64,000 nt of DNA from Saprospiraceae bacterium. Its GTDB lineage: Bacteria; Bacteroidota; Bacteroidia; Chitinophagales; Saprospiraceae. Position 1 is the first letter of the stretch. Every line of letters starts with the position of its first letter. The notes beneath the pieces were generated by a model. The model was not told the origin of the DNA, made no database searches, and saw only the letters and a list, made by a program, of their open reading frames with translations. The stretch covers positions 91,579 to 155,578 of the forward strand of contig JALHLK010000009.1 of NCBI GenBank assembly GCA_022844565.1. Reading direction: 5' to 3'. Positions 52,466 to 60,638 of this stretch are shown here, one piece after another. Both the position numbers and the translations under genes were made by a program.

Positions 52466-53353
52466 TTAAACATCACAAATCATGATTGATTCTTTAAGAG
52501 AATCTAATGGATTTGGCCGTGTAGGAATAAATTCCTGCCCTACGTATCCTTTAAATCCAGTTGCAACTATGGCTTTCATGATTGCGGGATAATAAAGTTC
52601 TTGAGTTTCATTGATTTCATTTCTGCCTGGTACACCTCCAGTATGATAGTGGTGAATATATTTTGAGTATTTTTTAATATGGTTAATTACATCTCCTTCC
52701 ATGAGTTGCATGTGGTAGATGTCATACAAAAGGCCAAAATTAGGACTTCCTATTTTTTCTGCAAGTGCAGCACCCCAGGGTGTTCGATCACACATGTAGT
52801 TTGGGTGGTTGTATTTGCTATTTAATAGTTCCATTACAATTCTTACCTTGTATTTTTCGGCCATTTTGATCACAGGATCCAAACCTTTGGCACAATGCTC
52901 TAGGCCAATTTGATCAGAAATGGTACCGCGATTCCCACTAAAACAAATGATTTGTTCTATACCTTTTTCTGCCGCTTTTGGTATTAGTGCAGCATAATCT
53001 TTTTGTAATTGATCGTGGTACTGTAGGTCATTAAAACCTTTGGGTATACCTAGTGGAGACCCATTAGAAATCCCTACTGCAAGACCTTTTTTCAAAACAA
53101 CATCCCAGTCATTTTCACTTAGTAATTCTACGGCTTTCATACCTAATCCCTTGGCATAATCCGCTAATTCTGCTAGAGGCATTTTACCATAACACCATTG
53201 ACTTACTGAGTGGTTGATATTTCCTTTTAATGTTAAAGGGGAGTCTAGTTTATCAGCCATTTGTTTTGTTTTACAACTTGAAGATGCCATGGCTACAAAT
53301 CCTAGTGCACCTCCTGACATCAAGGTATTTTTTATTACTTCTCTACGTTTCAT
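52466..53353 (-). CDS. exported TIM-barrel sugar isomerase/epimerase (hydroxypyruvate isomerase-like)
   Basis: 295 residues. The start MKRREVIKNTLMSGGALGFV has a twin-arginine pair, and a Cys in ASSSCKTK suggests a Tat-exported lipoprotein. The xylose-isomerase-like TIM barrel shows MKAVELLSENDW, KYKVRIVMELLNSKYNHPNY, FGLLYDIYHMQLMEGD and GFKGYVGQEFIPTR, including metal-ligand Glu, Asp, His and Glu positions of hydroxypyruvate isomerases. Probably a periplasmic keto-sugar isomerase; its partners Gfo/Idh/MocA and DUF1080 are distant in the window. Promoter -7 box at 53376-53383. Confidence 0.88.
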   Translation of the reverse strand: MKRREVIKNTLMSGGALGFVAMASSSCKTKQMADKLDSPLTLKGNINHSVSQWCYGKMPLAELADYAKGLGMKAVELLSENDWDVVLKKGLAVGISNGSPLGIPKGFNDLQYHDQLQKDYAALIPKAAEKGIEQIICFSGNRGTISDQIGLEHCAKGLDPVIKMAEKYKVRIVMELLNSKYNHPNYMCDRTPWGAALAEKIGSPNFGLLYDIYHMQLMEGDVINHIKKYSKYIHHYHTGGVPGRNEINETQELYYPAIMKAIVATGFKGYVGQEFIPTRPNPLDSLKESIMICDV

Positions 53354-53375
53354 ATATTTTAACGATTATAGTTTT

Positions 53376-53383
53376 CCAAAAGT
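53376..53383 (-). promoter_or_regulatory. -7 box TACTTTTG of the TIM-barrel gene
   Basis: The plus strand reads CAAAAGTA, exact consensus, 22 nt upstream of the start. Confidence 0.55.
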
Positions 53384-53755
53384 AAATAATTAATTCTAAA
53401 TGCGAAAGAATAGCTATATAAAATTAAACCTAAATTAATCATTAGAAATTTATTACAAGAAAATTATGACTTTATATCTATTTCTGTTCTCAATTTTATA
53501 TCCTCAACATGGTTTACCAGGTCTGCGGTTGAAAATTTCCGAGCCTCATAACTATTTTGCAAAATTTCCTTTCATTACAATGTCTAACGCTTAATTTAGG
53601 TTAAAATGAAGAATTTATTTTGAAACTTAATCAGTACTAAAAGTTATTACGTCAATGATCGTTTAAAGCATTTGACTTATGTTACATAATCGTTCAAAAT
53701 CTTAAAAAACTTATAAGGAAACCAAGAAATGATACCATTCACTCATTTTATTCGT
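53384..53755. other. AT-rich intergenic region
   Basis: No gene, repeat or hairpin that I can support between the divergent TIM-barrel and DUF3299-like genes. Confidence 0.5.
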
Positions 53756-53779
53756 TAAATTTGCAATCTTATAATTTTG
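53756..53779 (+). promoter_or_regulatory. two -7 boxes (TAAATTTG, TAATTTTG) before the DUF3299-like gene
   Basis: TAAATTTG at 53756-53763 and TAATTTTG at 53772-53779 both match TAnnTTTG. The second ends 3 nt before the ATG, implying a leaderless message; the first would give a leader of about 15 nt. Confidence 0.55.
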
Positions 53780-53782
53780 TAC

Positions 53783-54247
53783 ATGAAATTTATTATTAGT
53801 TCTTTTGTTTTTATATTTATGTTGGGTCAAACGGTGTTTGCTCAATCAAAGGAAGTTATACCCATTACTTGGAAAATGTTGTCTGATGTAACATTTTTTG
53901 AAGAATTCAATAAGGAGTATGATTTTAATGTGATGGTACCTAAATATGGTAAAACCGTCAAAGACCTTGAAGGTAAAATGGTAGAAATAACGGGTTATGC
54001 TATCCCGTTGGAAGAAATAGGTATGGACCAAGATATTCTGGTCTTGTCTGCGAATACGTATGCTTCATGTTTCTTTTGTGGTAAAGCAGGTCCTGAAACC
54101 ATTATGGATATTAAACCTAAAAAGAAAATAAAAGGGCTAAAAGTTGATAAAAAATTGCGATTCAGAGGCAAACTTGAGCTCAATGAGCGAGATCTTACCA
54201 AATTGTATTACATACTAAAAGATGCTGTTTTGGTTGAGGTAAATTGA
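53783..54247 (+). CDS. DUF3299-like exported protein with CxxC motif
   Basis: 154 residues from ATG 53783 (TTG 53777 overlaps the -7 box). Signal ending TVFAQ. The mature part reads ITWKMLSDVTFFEEF, KTVKDLEGKMVEITGYAIPL, ASCFFCGKAGPETIMDI and KLRFRGKLELNERDL, the layout of DUF3299, an OB-like fold with a CFFC motif that may bind metal or be redox-active. Such proteins often sit near metal-transport or permease genes; none here. Function not established. Confidence 0.75.
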   Translation: MKFIISSFVFIFMLGQTVFAQSKEVIPITWKMLSDVTFFEEFNKEYDFNVMVPKYGKTVKDLEGKMVEITGYAIPLEEIGMDQDILVLSANTYASCFFCGKAGPETIMDIKPKKKIKGLKVDKKLRFRGKLELNERDLTKLYYILKDAVLVEVN

Positions 54248-54560
54248 TACCAAATACACCAAGTCTTAAAGTACTAAATATACCAAAATAATTTACCTCC
54301 AATAAAAGTATTTAGGTCTTGCTGAAAAAGTCATCAAGCCCATTACAAGCATATACTTATATTCTTTTGTCTTGATACATGACTGAACGATGCTTTAGCA
54401 AAATTGTGATACGAAATCACAATTTAGTGAAGGAACCGAAGAAAACTTTCTGAGGCGTACCAAAAAATCAAGGCTGGTAGAAATTTAACTAAAATCTTTC
54501 CTTCAATCCTAAATTCTAAAAACTCGCTTTAACCAATCTACTTCTTTCTTCACTTGAGGT
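54248..54560. repeat. intergenic region with REP-like hairpin (54401-54425)
   Basis: AAATTGTGAT (54401-54410) pairs perfectly with ATCACAATTT (54416-54425), 5-nt loop. It is bounded by TCTTGAT (54370-54376) and ATCAAGG (54467-54473) in inverse orientation. No gene seen. Confidence 0.5.
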
Positions 54561-54568
54561 TATATTTG
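54561..54568 (+). promoter_or_regulatory. -7 box TATATTTG of a putative small gene
   Basis: Exact TAnnTTTG match 18 nt before the ATG at 54587. Confidence 0.45.
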
Positions 54569-54586
54569 CTTCAACTCAACTTTATT

Positions 54587-54718
54587 ATGCAGAAAGTACA
54601 CAAACAGTTTAGAATTTTTAACGGATTGACTACAAGATTTCTTAACGCTAAATTTCTAAAGGCCGACCAAGAAAAAGAAATTCTAGTAAACGCTTATGCA
54701 AGGAAAAATACTAAGTAG
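54587..54718 (+). CDS. putative 43-residue basic small protein
   Basis: Too short for routine gene calling. ATG to TAG encodes MQKVHKQFRIFNGLTTRFLN then AKFLKADQEKEILVNAYARK and NTK, a basic and helical sequence. It is flanked by a perfect -7 box (54561-54568) and an overlapping hairpin terminator (54696-54740), together forming a self-contained transcription unit. It could equally be a small RNA with an accidental frame, or the end of a decayed gene. No family recognised. Confidence 0.4.
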   Translation: MQKVHKQFRIFNGLTTRFLNAKFLKADQEKEILVNAYARKNTK

Positions 54719-54740
54719 TACTAAATACCTTGCATTTAAT
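54696..54740 (+). terminator. hairpin terminator overlapping the small gene
   Basis: ATGCAAGG (54696-54703) pairs perfectly with CCTTGCAT (54728-54735). The loop region contains a smaller TACT..AGTA pairing, and TTAATTTTT follows. Confidence 0.55.
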
Positions 54741-54892
54741 TTTTGAAATTTAAGAAAAATATTATTGATAATCAAATGGTTAGATTATTTAAGCAGACCC
54801 TATTTATATTTCAAAGACATTAAAACGTTAGATAACTTTGGAATTTTTTAATAAAGAAATCCAAAAGATCTTATAACCATTAAATATTCTGC

Positions 54893-56383
54893 CTAATACT
54901 TAGCCGCCTTTCCATTCGGTAAAGAGCCTTTAATAAACTCTCTTAAGTCGTCATTTGCATTTTGTAAATCTTCTTTTCTTAAATACATCATATGTCCACT
55001 TTTGTAGCCTTTGAATGAAAACCGATCTTTCATTCTGCCACTTGGGTCCGTCTGCCACATTGTAAATTTCGCTGCAAAATAGGTGGTAGCCCCATCATAA
55101 TATCCTGATTGTGTCAACACTTTGAGGTATGGGTTTTGAGCCATGGCTTGTCTTAAATTGTCTCTCGTATTGTCATTTTCATTGTTCCAAGGCCTTACTG
55201 GACCAAACATATTGTATTTGACATCCGTCTTGAGATTCAATTCATTCTTATAATAGTGATTGATCGCTGGAGTAAATGAGTGGAGCCAAGAAGTCAACTC
55301 AGCTGAATAGTCAGGTGCTACTCCAGATAGTTTGCGGTCGATGCCCAAATACCTTGAATCTAACCTTCCAATATTAAACCCGCCCTTCTCTTTCAACAAG
55401 TGCTTCCAAAAATATTGAGTAGTCACAGTCAAATTATTATCCAAATAATCCTTAGGAGTTAAACCCGTATACTTTGCCAATTTATTAGCTATATCTGTTT
55501 TTCTTTTTTCTGAAATAAATCCTCCTTGTGCCAATCCTGGCATCACCTCATTTACTGTATAATCCTCAATTTCTGACAATAAATCTTCTAATTTTTTGGA
55601 CTGCAATTCTGTTGGTAGTACTTTATGATGCCAAGCCGCAGCTGCAAAATAAGGGTAGTTGAGCGCATCAGCCACTGGATCGCCTTCTTTTAGAACTTTA
55701 TAATCTGCGGGAGATACCATGATGACACCGTTGATGTACATCCATTGGCTATTTTGAAGTTCGAGTGATAAACCCATAACACGGGTACCTCCATAACTTT
55801 CTCCAACAATGTATTTTGGTGAAGGCCATCTGTTGTATCTCGTAACAAATGTATTCATCCATTCAGCCAAGTACTTTATATCTGCGTTGATTCCGAAAAA
55901 TTTTGTTTTATCTACTTCCTTCCCATCAAGTGGAATGGTGCGCGAATAACCCGTATTAACTGGATTGACATACACGATATCGGTCACATCCAATACTGAA
56001 TAAGGATTTTCTTTGTAACCATAAGGCTGTACAGGATATCCTTCGTCATCTATTTTTAAGATTCTTGGTCCGGTATAAGCTAAGTGCATCCAAACTGACC
56101 CTGATCCTGGACCACCATTGAATGAGAAAAGTAGTGGTCTTTCTTCGGGTTTTAAAACATTTTTACGCTTGTAGTAGGTAAATTGTACATAAGCAATTTT
56201 TTTACCATCTGTATCCCAAACAGGGATTGTACCTACAGTAGCCGTGTAATCTACCTTTGTACCTTTGATTGTCACACTATTTTCAGTTACACTATATTCT
56301 TTATCAGCCTCAAGAGTTCTTTCTTGAGCATTTGTAGTATATACCAAAAAAACCAATAGAATTAGACTTAATTTCTGCTTCAT
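54893..56383 (-). CDS. secreted serine carboxypeptidase-like peptidase, family S10
   Basis: 496 residues, signal ending TTNAQ. Oxyanion and family block LLFSFNGGPGSGSVWMHLAY, nucleophile elbow YIVGESYGGTRVMGLSL (Ser in GESYGG), Asp in QSGYYDGATTYFAA and His in KSGHMMYLRKEDL complete the S10 triad. It removes C-terminal residues from peptides in the periplasm or outside the cell. Length matches bacterial S10 proteins. Stands alone. Confidence 0.93.
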   Translation of the reverse strand: MKQKLSLILLVFLVYTTNAQERTLEADKEYSVTENSVTIKGTKVDYTATVGTIPVWDTDGKKIAYVQFTYYKRKNVLKPEERPLLFSFNGGPGSGSVWMHLAYTGPRILKIDDEGYPVQPYGYKENPYSVLDVTDIVYVNPVNTGYSRTIPLDGKEVDKTKFFGINADIKYLAEWMNTFVTRYNRWPSPKYIVGESYGGTRVMGLSLELQNSQWMYINGVIMVSPADYKVLKEGDPVADALNYPYFAAAAWHHKVLPTELQSKKLEDLLSEIEDYTVNEVMPGLAQGGFISEKRKTDIANKLAKYTGLTPKDYLDNNLTVTTQYFWKHLLKEKGGFNIGRLDSRYLGIDRKLSGVAPDYSAELTSWLHSFTPAINHYYKNELNLKTDVKYNMFGPVRPWNNENDNTRDNLRQAMAQNPYLKVLTQSGYYDGATTYFAAKFTMWQTDPSGRMKDRFSFKGYKSGHMMYLRKEDLQNANDDLREFIKGSLPNGKAAKY

Positions 56384-56535
56384 GACCTTTACTTTTTAAT
56401 TGATCGTAAATGTACATTATGGTTTGTAAAAATTACAACAAAAAAATATTTTTTTCACAAAAATGTACGCTTAGGTCTTTGTCAATTGTGAAGTTCAACT
56501 TTGATTTTTAGTCAAAATTCACATGTTTACACAAT

Positions 56536-56883
56536 CTATCTGATTGGTAAATAGTTAAAAGTAGCACCTAATTCACTCAAGACAAAAATGCATACAAACT
56601 CTTCTGGATTTTTAAACTGGCTACGGAAATCATCAATTTTTTCTGAAAAAACAATATTTTTAGCAACAAATTCTTCTAAAGAAGATGCATTGATATTCCA
56701 ATTACCACCGTGTTTTTCTTTTTCTATCAAAGGTAAGCCGATACTTAACTCCCCTTGATGTGCTGCAAAAATGGGGTAATTAGAAACATTTTCATCCATT
56801 ATGATTTGTGCTGCTTTAGACAGTGTTGGCACATACGTTTTTAGGTCTGCTTCCATCATCAGAAAGAGTTCTGTTTTTCCCAT
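56536..56883 (-). CDS. conserved small cytoplasmic protein, unknown function
   Basis: 115 residues, no signal or membrane segment: MGKTELFLMMEADLKTYVPT at the start, then IFAAHQGELSIGLPLIEKE and a closing FVCIFVLSELGATFNYLPIR. Not recognised. It is the last gene of the lptB operon, 4 bp after the 126-residue lipoprotein gene, so expression is tied to that operon. Confidence 0.6.
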   Translation of the reverse strand: MGKTELFLMMEADLKTYVPTLSKAAQIIMDENVSNYPIFAAHQGELSIGLPLIEKEKHGGNWNINASSLEEFVAKNIVFSEKIDDFRSQFKNPEEFVCIFVLSELGATFNYLPIR

Positions 56884-56887
56884 AGTT

Positions 56888-57268
56888 TTAATTTTTTGAA
56901 TTTTTAGATTGGATTGTGTCTTTAATTTCGTATTTTTTTCTCCTTAATTCCAATAGATTAAGAATAGGCTTTTTCTTTGTTGTGTCGTCTAATCTTATAA
57001 AGCCAATATGATTTGGCCTTATGGGTCTTAATGGAAAGTTCAAGCCATCCTCGAGACTTGCATTTAAATTTTCTACTAATAAAATGGTGTCTACATAGGC
57101 CTCAGCGTCCAAAATTATGGTGTTGTAACAATCATACCACTTTAGTCTTTCATATTCGGCTAAGTCTTTTTTCAGTTTTTTATTAATAACAGCAAAATCC
57201 GTTTTAATTTCTGTTTCTAAACATCCTACGCAAAAAATAAGGAAAGCAAGACACCACTTATTCTTCAT
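56888..57268 (-). CDS. small lipoprotein of the lptB operon
   Basis: 126 residues. The signal ends in a lipobox FLIFCVGCLE (Cys 16). The mature part has KKLKKDLAEYERLKWYDCYN and a basic end. Family not recognised. Its start overlaps the end of the upstream 92-residue lipoprotein gene by 11 bp. Being co-transcribed with lptB, an envelope role is plausible but unproven. Confidence 0.65.
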   Translation of the reverse strand: MKNKWCLAFLIFCVGCLETEIKTDFAVINKKLKKDLAEYERLKWYDCYNTIILDAEAYVDTILLVENLNASLEDGLNFPLRPIRPNHIGFIRLDDTTKKKPILNLLELRRKKYEIKDTIQSKNSKN

Positions 57269-57536
57269 TGTCTAGCATGTTTTCAATTTCAGAAATACGT
57301 ATTTCATAGATGGAATCAACAGCTCTTTGAAATAAATCTTCTCTTTGCTGTTTACACATGGTGTCAATTAAAGCTTTTGAGGCAATGATTTTTTCATTAT
57401 AGATACTATCAAATATAATACGTTCTGCTTCTGTAAGTTGCGTTCGCTCTTCTTTATTTTTAGAGCAGGCAAACAAGGCAATAAATAAAACAGTCAACAC
57501 TGGAAAAGCAAAATTATTTTTAAAAAGTTTTACCAT
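57258..57536 (-). CDS. small lipoprotein directly downstream of lptB
   Basis: 92 residues. Lipobox LFIALFACSK (Cys 24). The mature 68 residues are charged and helical: EERTQLTEAERIIFDSIYNE and QREDLFQRAVDSIYEIRISE. Its ATG lies directly beside the lptB stop codon, so translation is likely coupled. Family not recognised; helix-rich small lipoproteins of this type are common and fast-evolving. Confidence 0.7.
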   Translation of the reverse strand: MVKLFKNNFAFPVLTVLFIALFACSKNKEERTQLTEAERIIFDSIYNEKIIASKALIDTMCKQQREDLFQRAVDSIYEIRISEIENMLDNEE

Positions 57537-58286
57537 TTAAGACGCATCTATTTTAACAACTTTACGTTTTAATTCGAAGTTTTGACCAAGATATACCCTT
57601 CTCACAATTTCGTCTTCAGCTAATTCTTCCGCAGTACCGTGTCTCAATATTTTACCTTCGAACATTAGATAAGCTCTATCCGTTATGGATAGGGTCTCTT
57701 GTACATTGTGGTCTGTGATTAAGATTCCAATATTTTTTGTTTTAAGTTTCGCTACGATAGATTGTATATCTTCCACGGCTATTGGGTCAATACCTGCAAA
57801 AGGTTCGTCTAATAAAATAAAACTAGGTGACGAAGCTAAGGCTCTTGCGATTTCCGTTCGTCTTCTTTCTCCTCCTGAGAGGCTATCTCCAAGGTTTTTT
57901 CTCACTTTTTCAAGGTTAAATTCTGCGATCAGTTCGTTACATCGAGTATGCATTTCATTCTTCGACAATTTCATCATTTCGAGAATGGCCAAGATATTAT
58001 CTTCTACACTTAGTTTGCGAAATACAGAAGGTTCTTGTGGCAAATATCCCACACCTTTCCGCGCACGCATATACATGGGTAAAGCAGTAATTTCTTCATC
58101 ATCAATAAAGACATGACCACTATCAGGCTGTACAAATCCTACTGTCATGTAAAAACTAGTAGTTTTACCCGCACCATTGGGACCCAACAAACCTACTATT
58201 TCACCTCTATTGACTTCAATAGACACATCATCTACCACTGTACGTAGACCATATGTTTTGACTAAATTCTTTGCTGAAAGCTTCAT
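57537..58286 (-). CDS. lptB: LPS export ABC transporter ATP-binding protein LptB
   Basis: 249 residues. Walker A GPNGAGKT at 35-42, Q-loop [19 protein letters not shown] (the LptB/YhbG-type PQE form), signature [15 protein letters not shown] and Walker [20 protein letters not shown]. It powers extraction of lipopolysaccharide from the inner membrane with LptF/G/C. lptF, lptG, lptA and lptC are not adjacent. It heads an operon of four genes. The -7 box at 58292-58299 ends 5 nt before the ATG. Confidence 0.95.
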   Translation of the reverse strand: MKLSAKNLVKTYGLRTVVDDVSIEVNRGEIVGLLGPNGAGKTTSFYMTVGFVQPDSGHVFIDDEEITALPMYMRARKGVGYLPQEPSVFRKLSVEDNILAILEMMKLSKNEMHTRCNELIAEFNLEKVRKNLGDSLSGGERRRTEIARALASSPSFILLDEPFAGIDPIAVEDIQSIVAKLKTKNIGILITDHNVQETLSITDRAYLMFEGKILRHGTAEELAEDEIVRRVYLGQNFELKRKVVKIDAS

Positions 58287-58291
58287 GCGTG

Positions 58292-58299
58292 CAAAATTA
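58292..58299 (-). promoter_or_regulatory. -7 box TAATTTTG of lptB, adjacent to start codon
   Basis: The plus strand reads CAAAATTA. Only five bases separate the box from the ATG, so transcription should begin at or next to the start codon. Confidence 0.55.
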
Positions 58300-58710
58300 A
58301 CAATTTTTAAGTTTATAACATTGGATAAACGCTAATTAGGCTGTTTTTGTATGATAGCTTGAATTAATATCGTTAATTTGAGGCTTAAATGTAATTTTAT
58401 GTTAGCCACAAATTCACAAATTTTTAATATTTAAAACTTTAGATATTCAAGTAATTAAAATTATTTTAATTTCGAAAATTAGCCGCAAACGATTTTTCGG
58501 AATGGATTAATAGTTATAATTATTGATATGAGCGTATTTATTATAAATTATTAAACACTTAGTTAATGATGGATTTTATTTAATGTTTCATCATAAACTC
58601 TTGCATATTCGCAAAGGATATTTCTTTCATCAGGTTATGATTCTTAACATTTGAAAATTTCCAAGATTTGAAAATTTGAACATTCGTAACATGTCCGAAA
58701 CTTCAATTTT
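58300..58710. other. AT-rich intergenic region
   Basis: No gene or terminator that I can support. A short direct repeat TTTGAAAATTT occurs at about 58650 and 58668. Confidence 0.5.
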
Positions 58711-60339
58711 CTAACTCCCAGTATATTTTATTTCTTTATCAATTGACCAATTTTCCTTTAAGCCATCTATTTTAAAAGTCTTAACTTTTTCAGCCTGTGT
58801 TTTTTTCCACCAATTGACCGGATCCCATTTACCATTTTTATTGGTGTCGTCTATGATTTCAAGATTGTATTCTTCTGGTTTAAGTCGAGCTAAACTAATA
58901 CTAAAAGTCTTTTTATTCTCTGAGGTAAATGTATTTAAAATCTTTTCGTTTTTATCCTTAAAGAATATGGTGTAAAAACGACTACTGTCTAGATCACTAA
59001 TATTCAAGATAAGTTCTGACAAATTTTCGACAGGTACGATGGTGTATCTAAGGGTATTGCTATCGTTTACATTTGAAAAAATATCAGTAATTGCTCCTTT
59101 GTTTAAGGTCAAGAAAGCTTCTTTAAAACCATCAGCTATAGGGAAAAATCTTATTTTAAAGGCATCAATTTTTTTAAAATCATAATTTATTTTATTACCA
59201 AAAGAATCAACTAAACCAATTTTTTTTTGATCTACCGATGCTATTGGGATAGTAGAAGTTATTGTCATAGAATCTAAACCTGAGATAAATGTACTTCTGC
59301 TTGTTTCACTGAGTAGAAAATTCTTAGTACCGGTATTTTTATTCGGAGTTTTGAAGGCCAAAGTACTAAATCCTGTATTGATAAAAATACTATCTTTGTC
59401 TGTAACATAAAATATTTTTACACTATCTCCCTCATAATTGTAATATACTTGGTCACTTGAGTCTACAGGTGTAATGTCAAGTTTTGAGTAAATGGGCGTA
59501 CTCCATTTTTGCCTAATGATGCCATAGTTTTTAGCATTTGACTCAAATACTCTATAATCAATGAGTGGCTTAGAGATTTCGAGTGCGCAACTATACACCA
59601 TTTGGGTATCGGCAAACACAACTAAAGTATCTAAAAAGCCCAATAACTCAACTCCTTGATTGTATGTAAAACTTCTATTTTCGTCTTTAATTGCAAAAAT
59701 CCTGAACGTATCCTTTTTGACATTTTCAATTCTAAATTTACCAGACTCGTCGGTTTTAGCTGTATAAAATGGTTTTTGTTTTAATAAAATAGAGTCTGAC
59801 AAATCATCATAAACCAATACGGTGATATCTTGTGCTGCCTTTCCAGTCTCGGCTTCTTTTATAGACCCTTCTATAATCAAAGAGTCAATGATATCACCTG
59901 TTGAAAAAACCAGTCTAAATTCCTTTAAAGGATTGGATTCATTAAGGTCGACAATGGAGTTCCCAAAGTTAACAACATAGGTCGTTTTTTCTTTGAGTTC
60001 TTCTTTTTCATTGAGTTCAAACACCACTTTTTTACCCCTCGATATCGCTTTAGGAATATAAACGAGCGGTGGAGAAACAAGCACTTCTTTGATAGGATCT
60101 CTAACCTCAACAAACTCATCAAAAAAGAATTCGAACCGCCTAGCAGCTGAATTTGTCACATAATTTGGCGAAGAAAGCGCTTTGTTCAATTTAGGTGGGT
60201 CGGTATCCTTTGGACCGCCTTCTAAACTCCCTGCACTTGCACAACTGTACAAAAACACAGCAGAGCAAAAGAGAATAATCCCGTAAATTACTAATTGTCT
60301 AATCGGACTATTTTTAAAAAAGTTTATTAAATAATACAT
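58711..60339 (-). CDS. Ig-like (SbsA/Big_5) domain lipoprotein
   Basis: 542 residues. A long N-terminal segment leads to lipobox FLYSCASAG (Cys 33) and the family phrase GSLEGGPKDTDPPKLNKALS. An SbsA-type Ig-like domain follows (FEFFFDEFVEVRDP, KTTYVVNFGNSIVDLNESNP), then a carboxypeptidase-regulatory-like beta domain (IIEGSIKEAETGKAAQDITV) and further beta domains to residue 540. This architecture is common in Bacteroidota as a surface or periplasmic lipoprotein of unknown function. A perfect -7 box ends 4 nt before its ATG. Confidence 0.85.
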   Translation of the reverse strand: MYYLINFFKNSPIRQLVIYGIILFCSAVFLYSCASAGSLEGGPKDTDPPKLNKALSSPNYVTNSAARRFEFFFDEFVEVRDPIKEVLVSPPLVYIPKAISRGKKVVFELNEKEELKEKTTYVVNFGNSIVDLNESNPLKEFRLVFSTGDIIDSLIIEGSIKEAETGKAAQDITVLVYDDLSDSILLKQKPFYTAKTDESGKFRIENVKKDTFRIFAIKDENRSFTYNQGVELLGFLDTLVVFADTQMVYSCALEISKPLIDYRVFESNAKNYGIIRQKWSTPIYSKLDITPVDSSDQVYYNYEGDSVKIFYVTDKDSIFINTGFSTLAFKTPNKNTGTKNFLLSETSRSTFISGLDSMTITSTIPIASVDQKKIGLVDSFGNKINYDFKKIDAFKIRFFPIADGFKEAFLTLNKGAITDIFSNVNDSNTLRYTIVPVENLSELILNISDLDSSRFYTIFFKDKNEKILNTFTSENKKTFSISLARLKPEEYNLEIIDDTNKNGKWDPVNWWKKTQAEKVKTFKIDGLKENWSIDKEIKYTGS

Positions 60340-60343
60340 GGCA

Positions 60344-60351
60344 CAAAGGTA
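60344..60351 (-). promoter_or_regulatory. -7 box TACCTTTG of the Ig-like lipoprotein gene, adjacent to start codon
   Basis: The plus strand reads CAAAGGTA; four bases to the ATG at 60339. No later Met that would keep the signal peptide is available, so a leaderless transcript is likely. Confidence 0.6.
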
Positions 60352-60485
60352 ATAGTTTATTTTTCAAACTCAAAGGTCATTAGAAAAGCAAATAATTGGA
60401 TTTTTTATTTAGAAAGAGCACTTTGGCTACTAATGTTCTTTTTAATAATAGCTAAACGTTTAAATGCCTTTAAATTTACAACGCA

Positions 60486-60546
60486 CATAATTTTATTTCT
60501 CAAAAAATTTATGAAAGCCAAAAAAGGAGTACTTTTAGTGCTTTAA
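60486..60546 (+). repeat. 61-bp upstream direct repeat, copy 1
   Basis: About 80 percent identical to 63224-63285. Common blocks are ATAATTTTA.TTCTCAAAAAA, TTTATGAAA, AAAAAA, GTAC.TTTA and TGCTTTAA. It sits 93 bp before the beta-propeller gene. Confidence 0.6.
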
Positions 60547-60638
60547 TGGCTAGGTTAAAAATAAAAAGTTGAAGCTTTAGGTCAACTTTATTTAATATTC
60601 TAAATCAAAAAGAAACAGAGAAACACTAAGAAAAGAGT

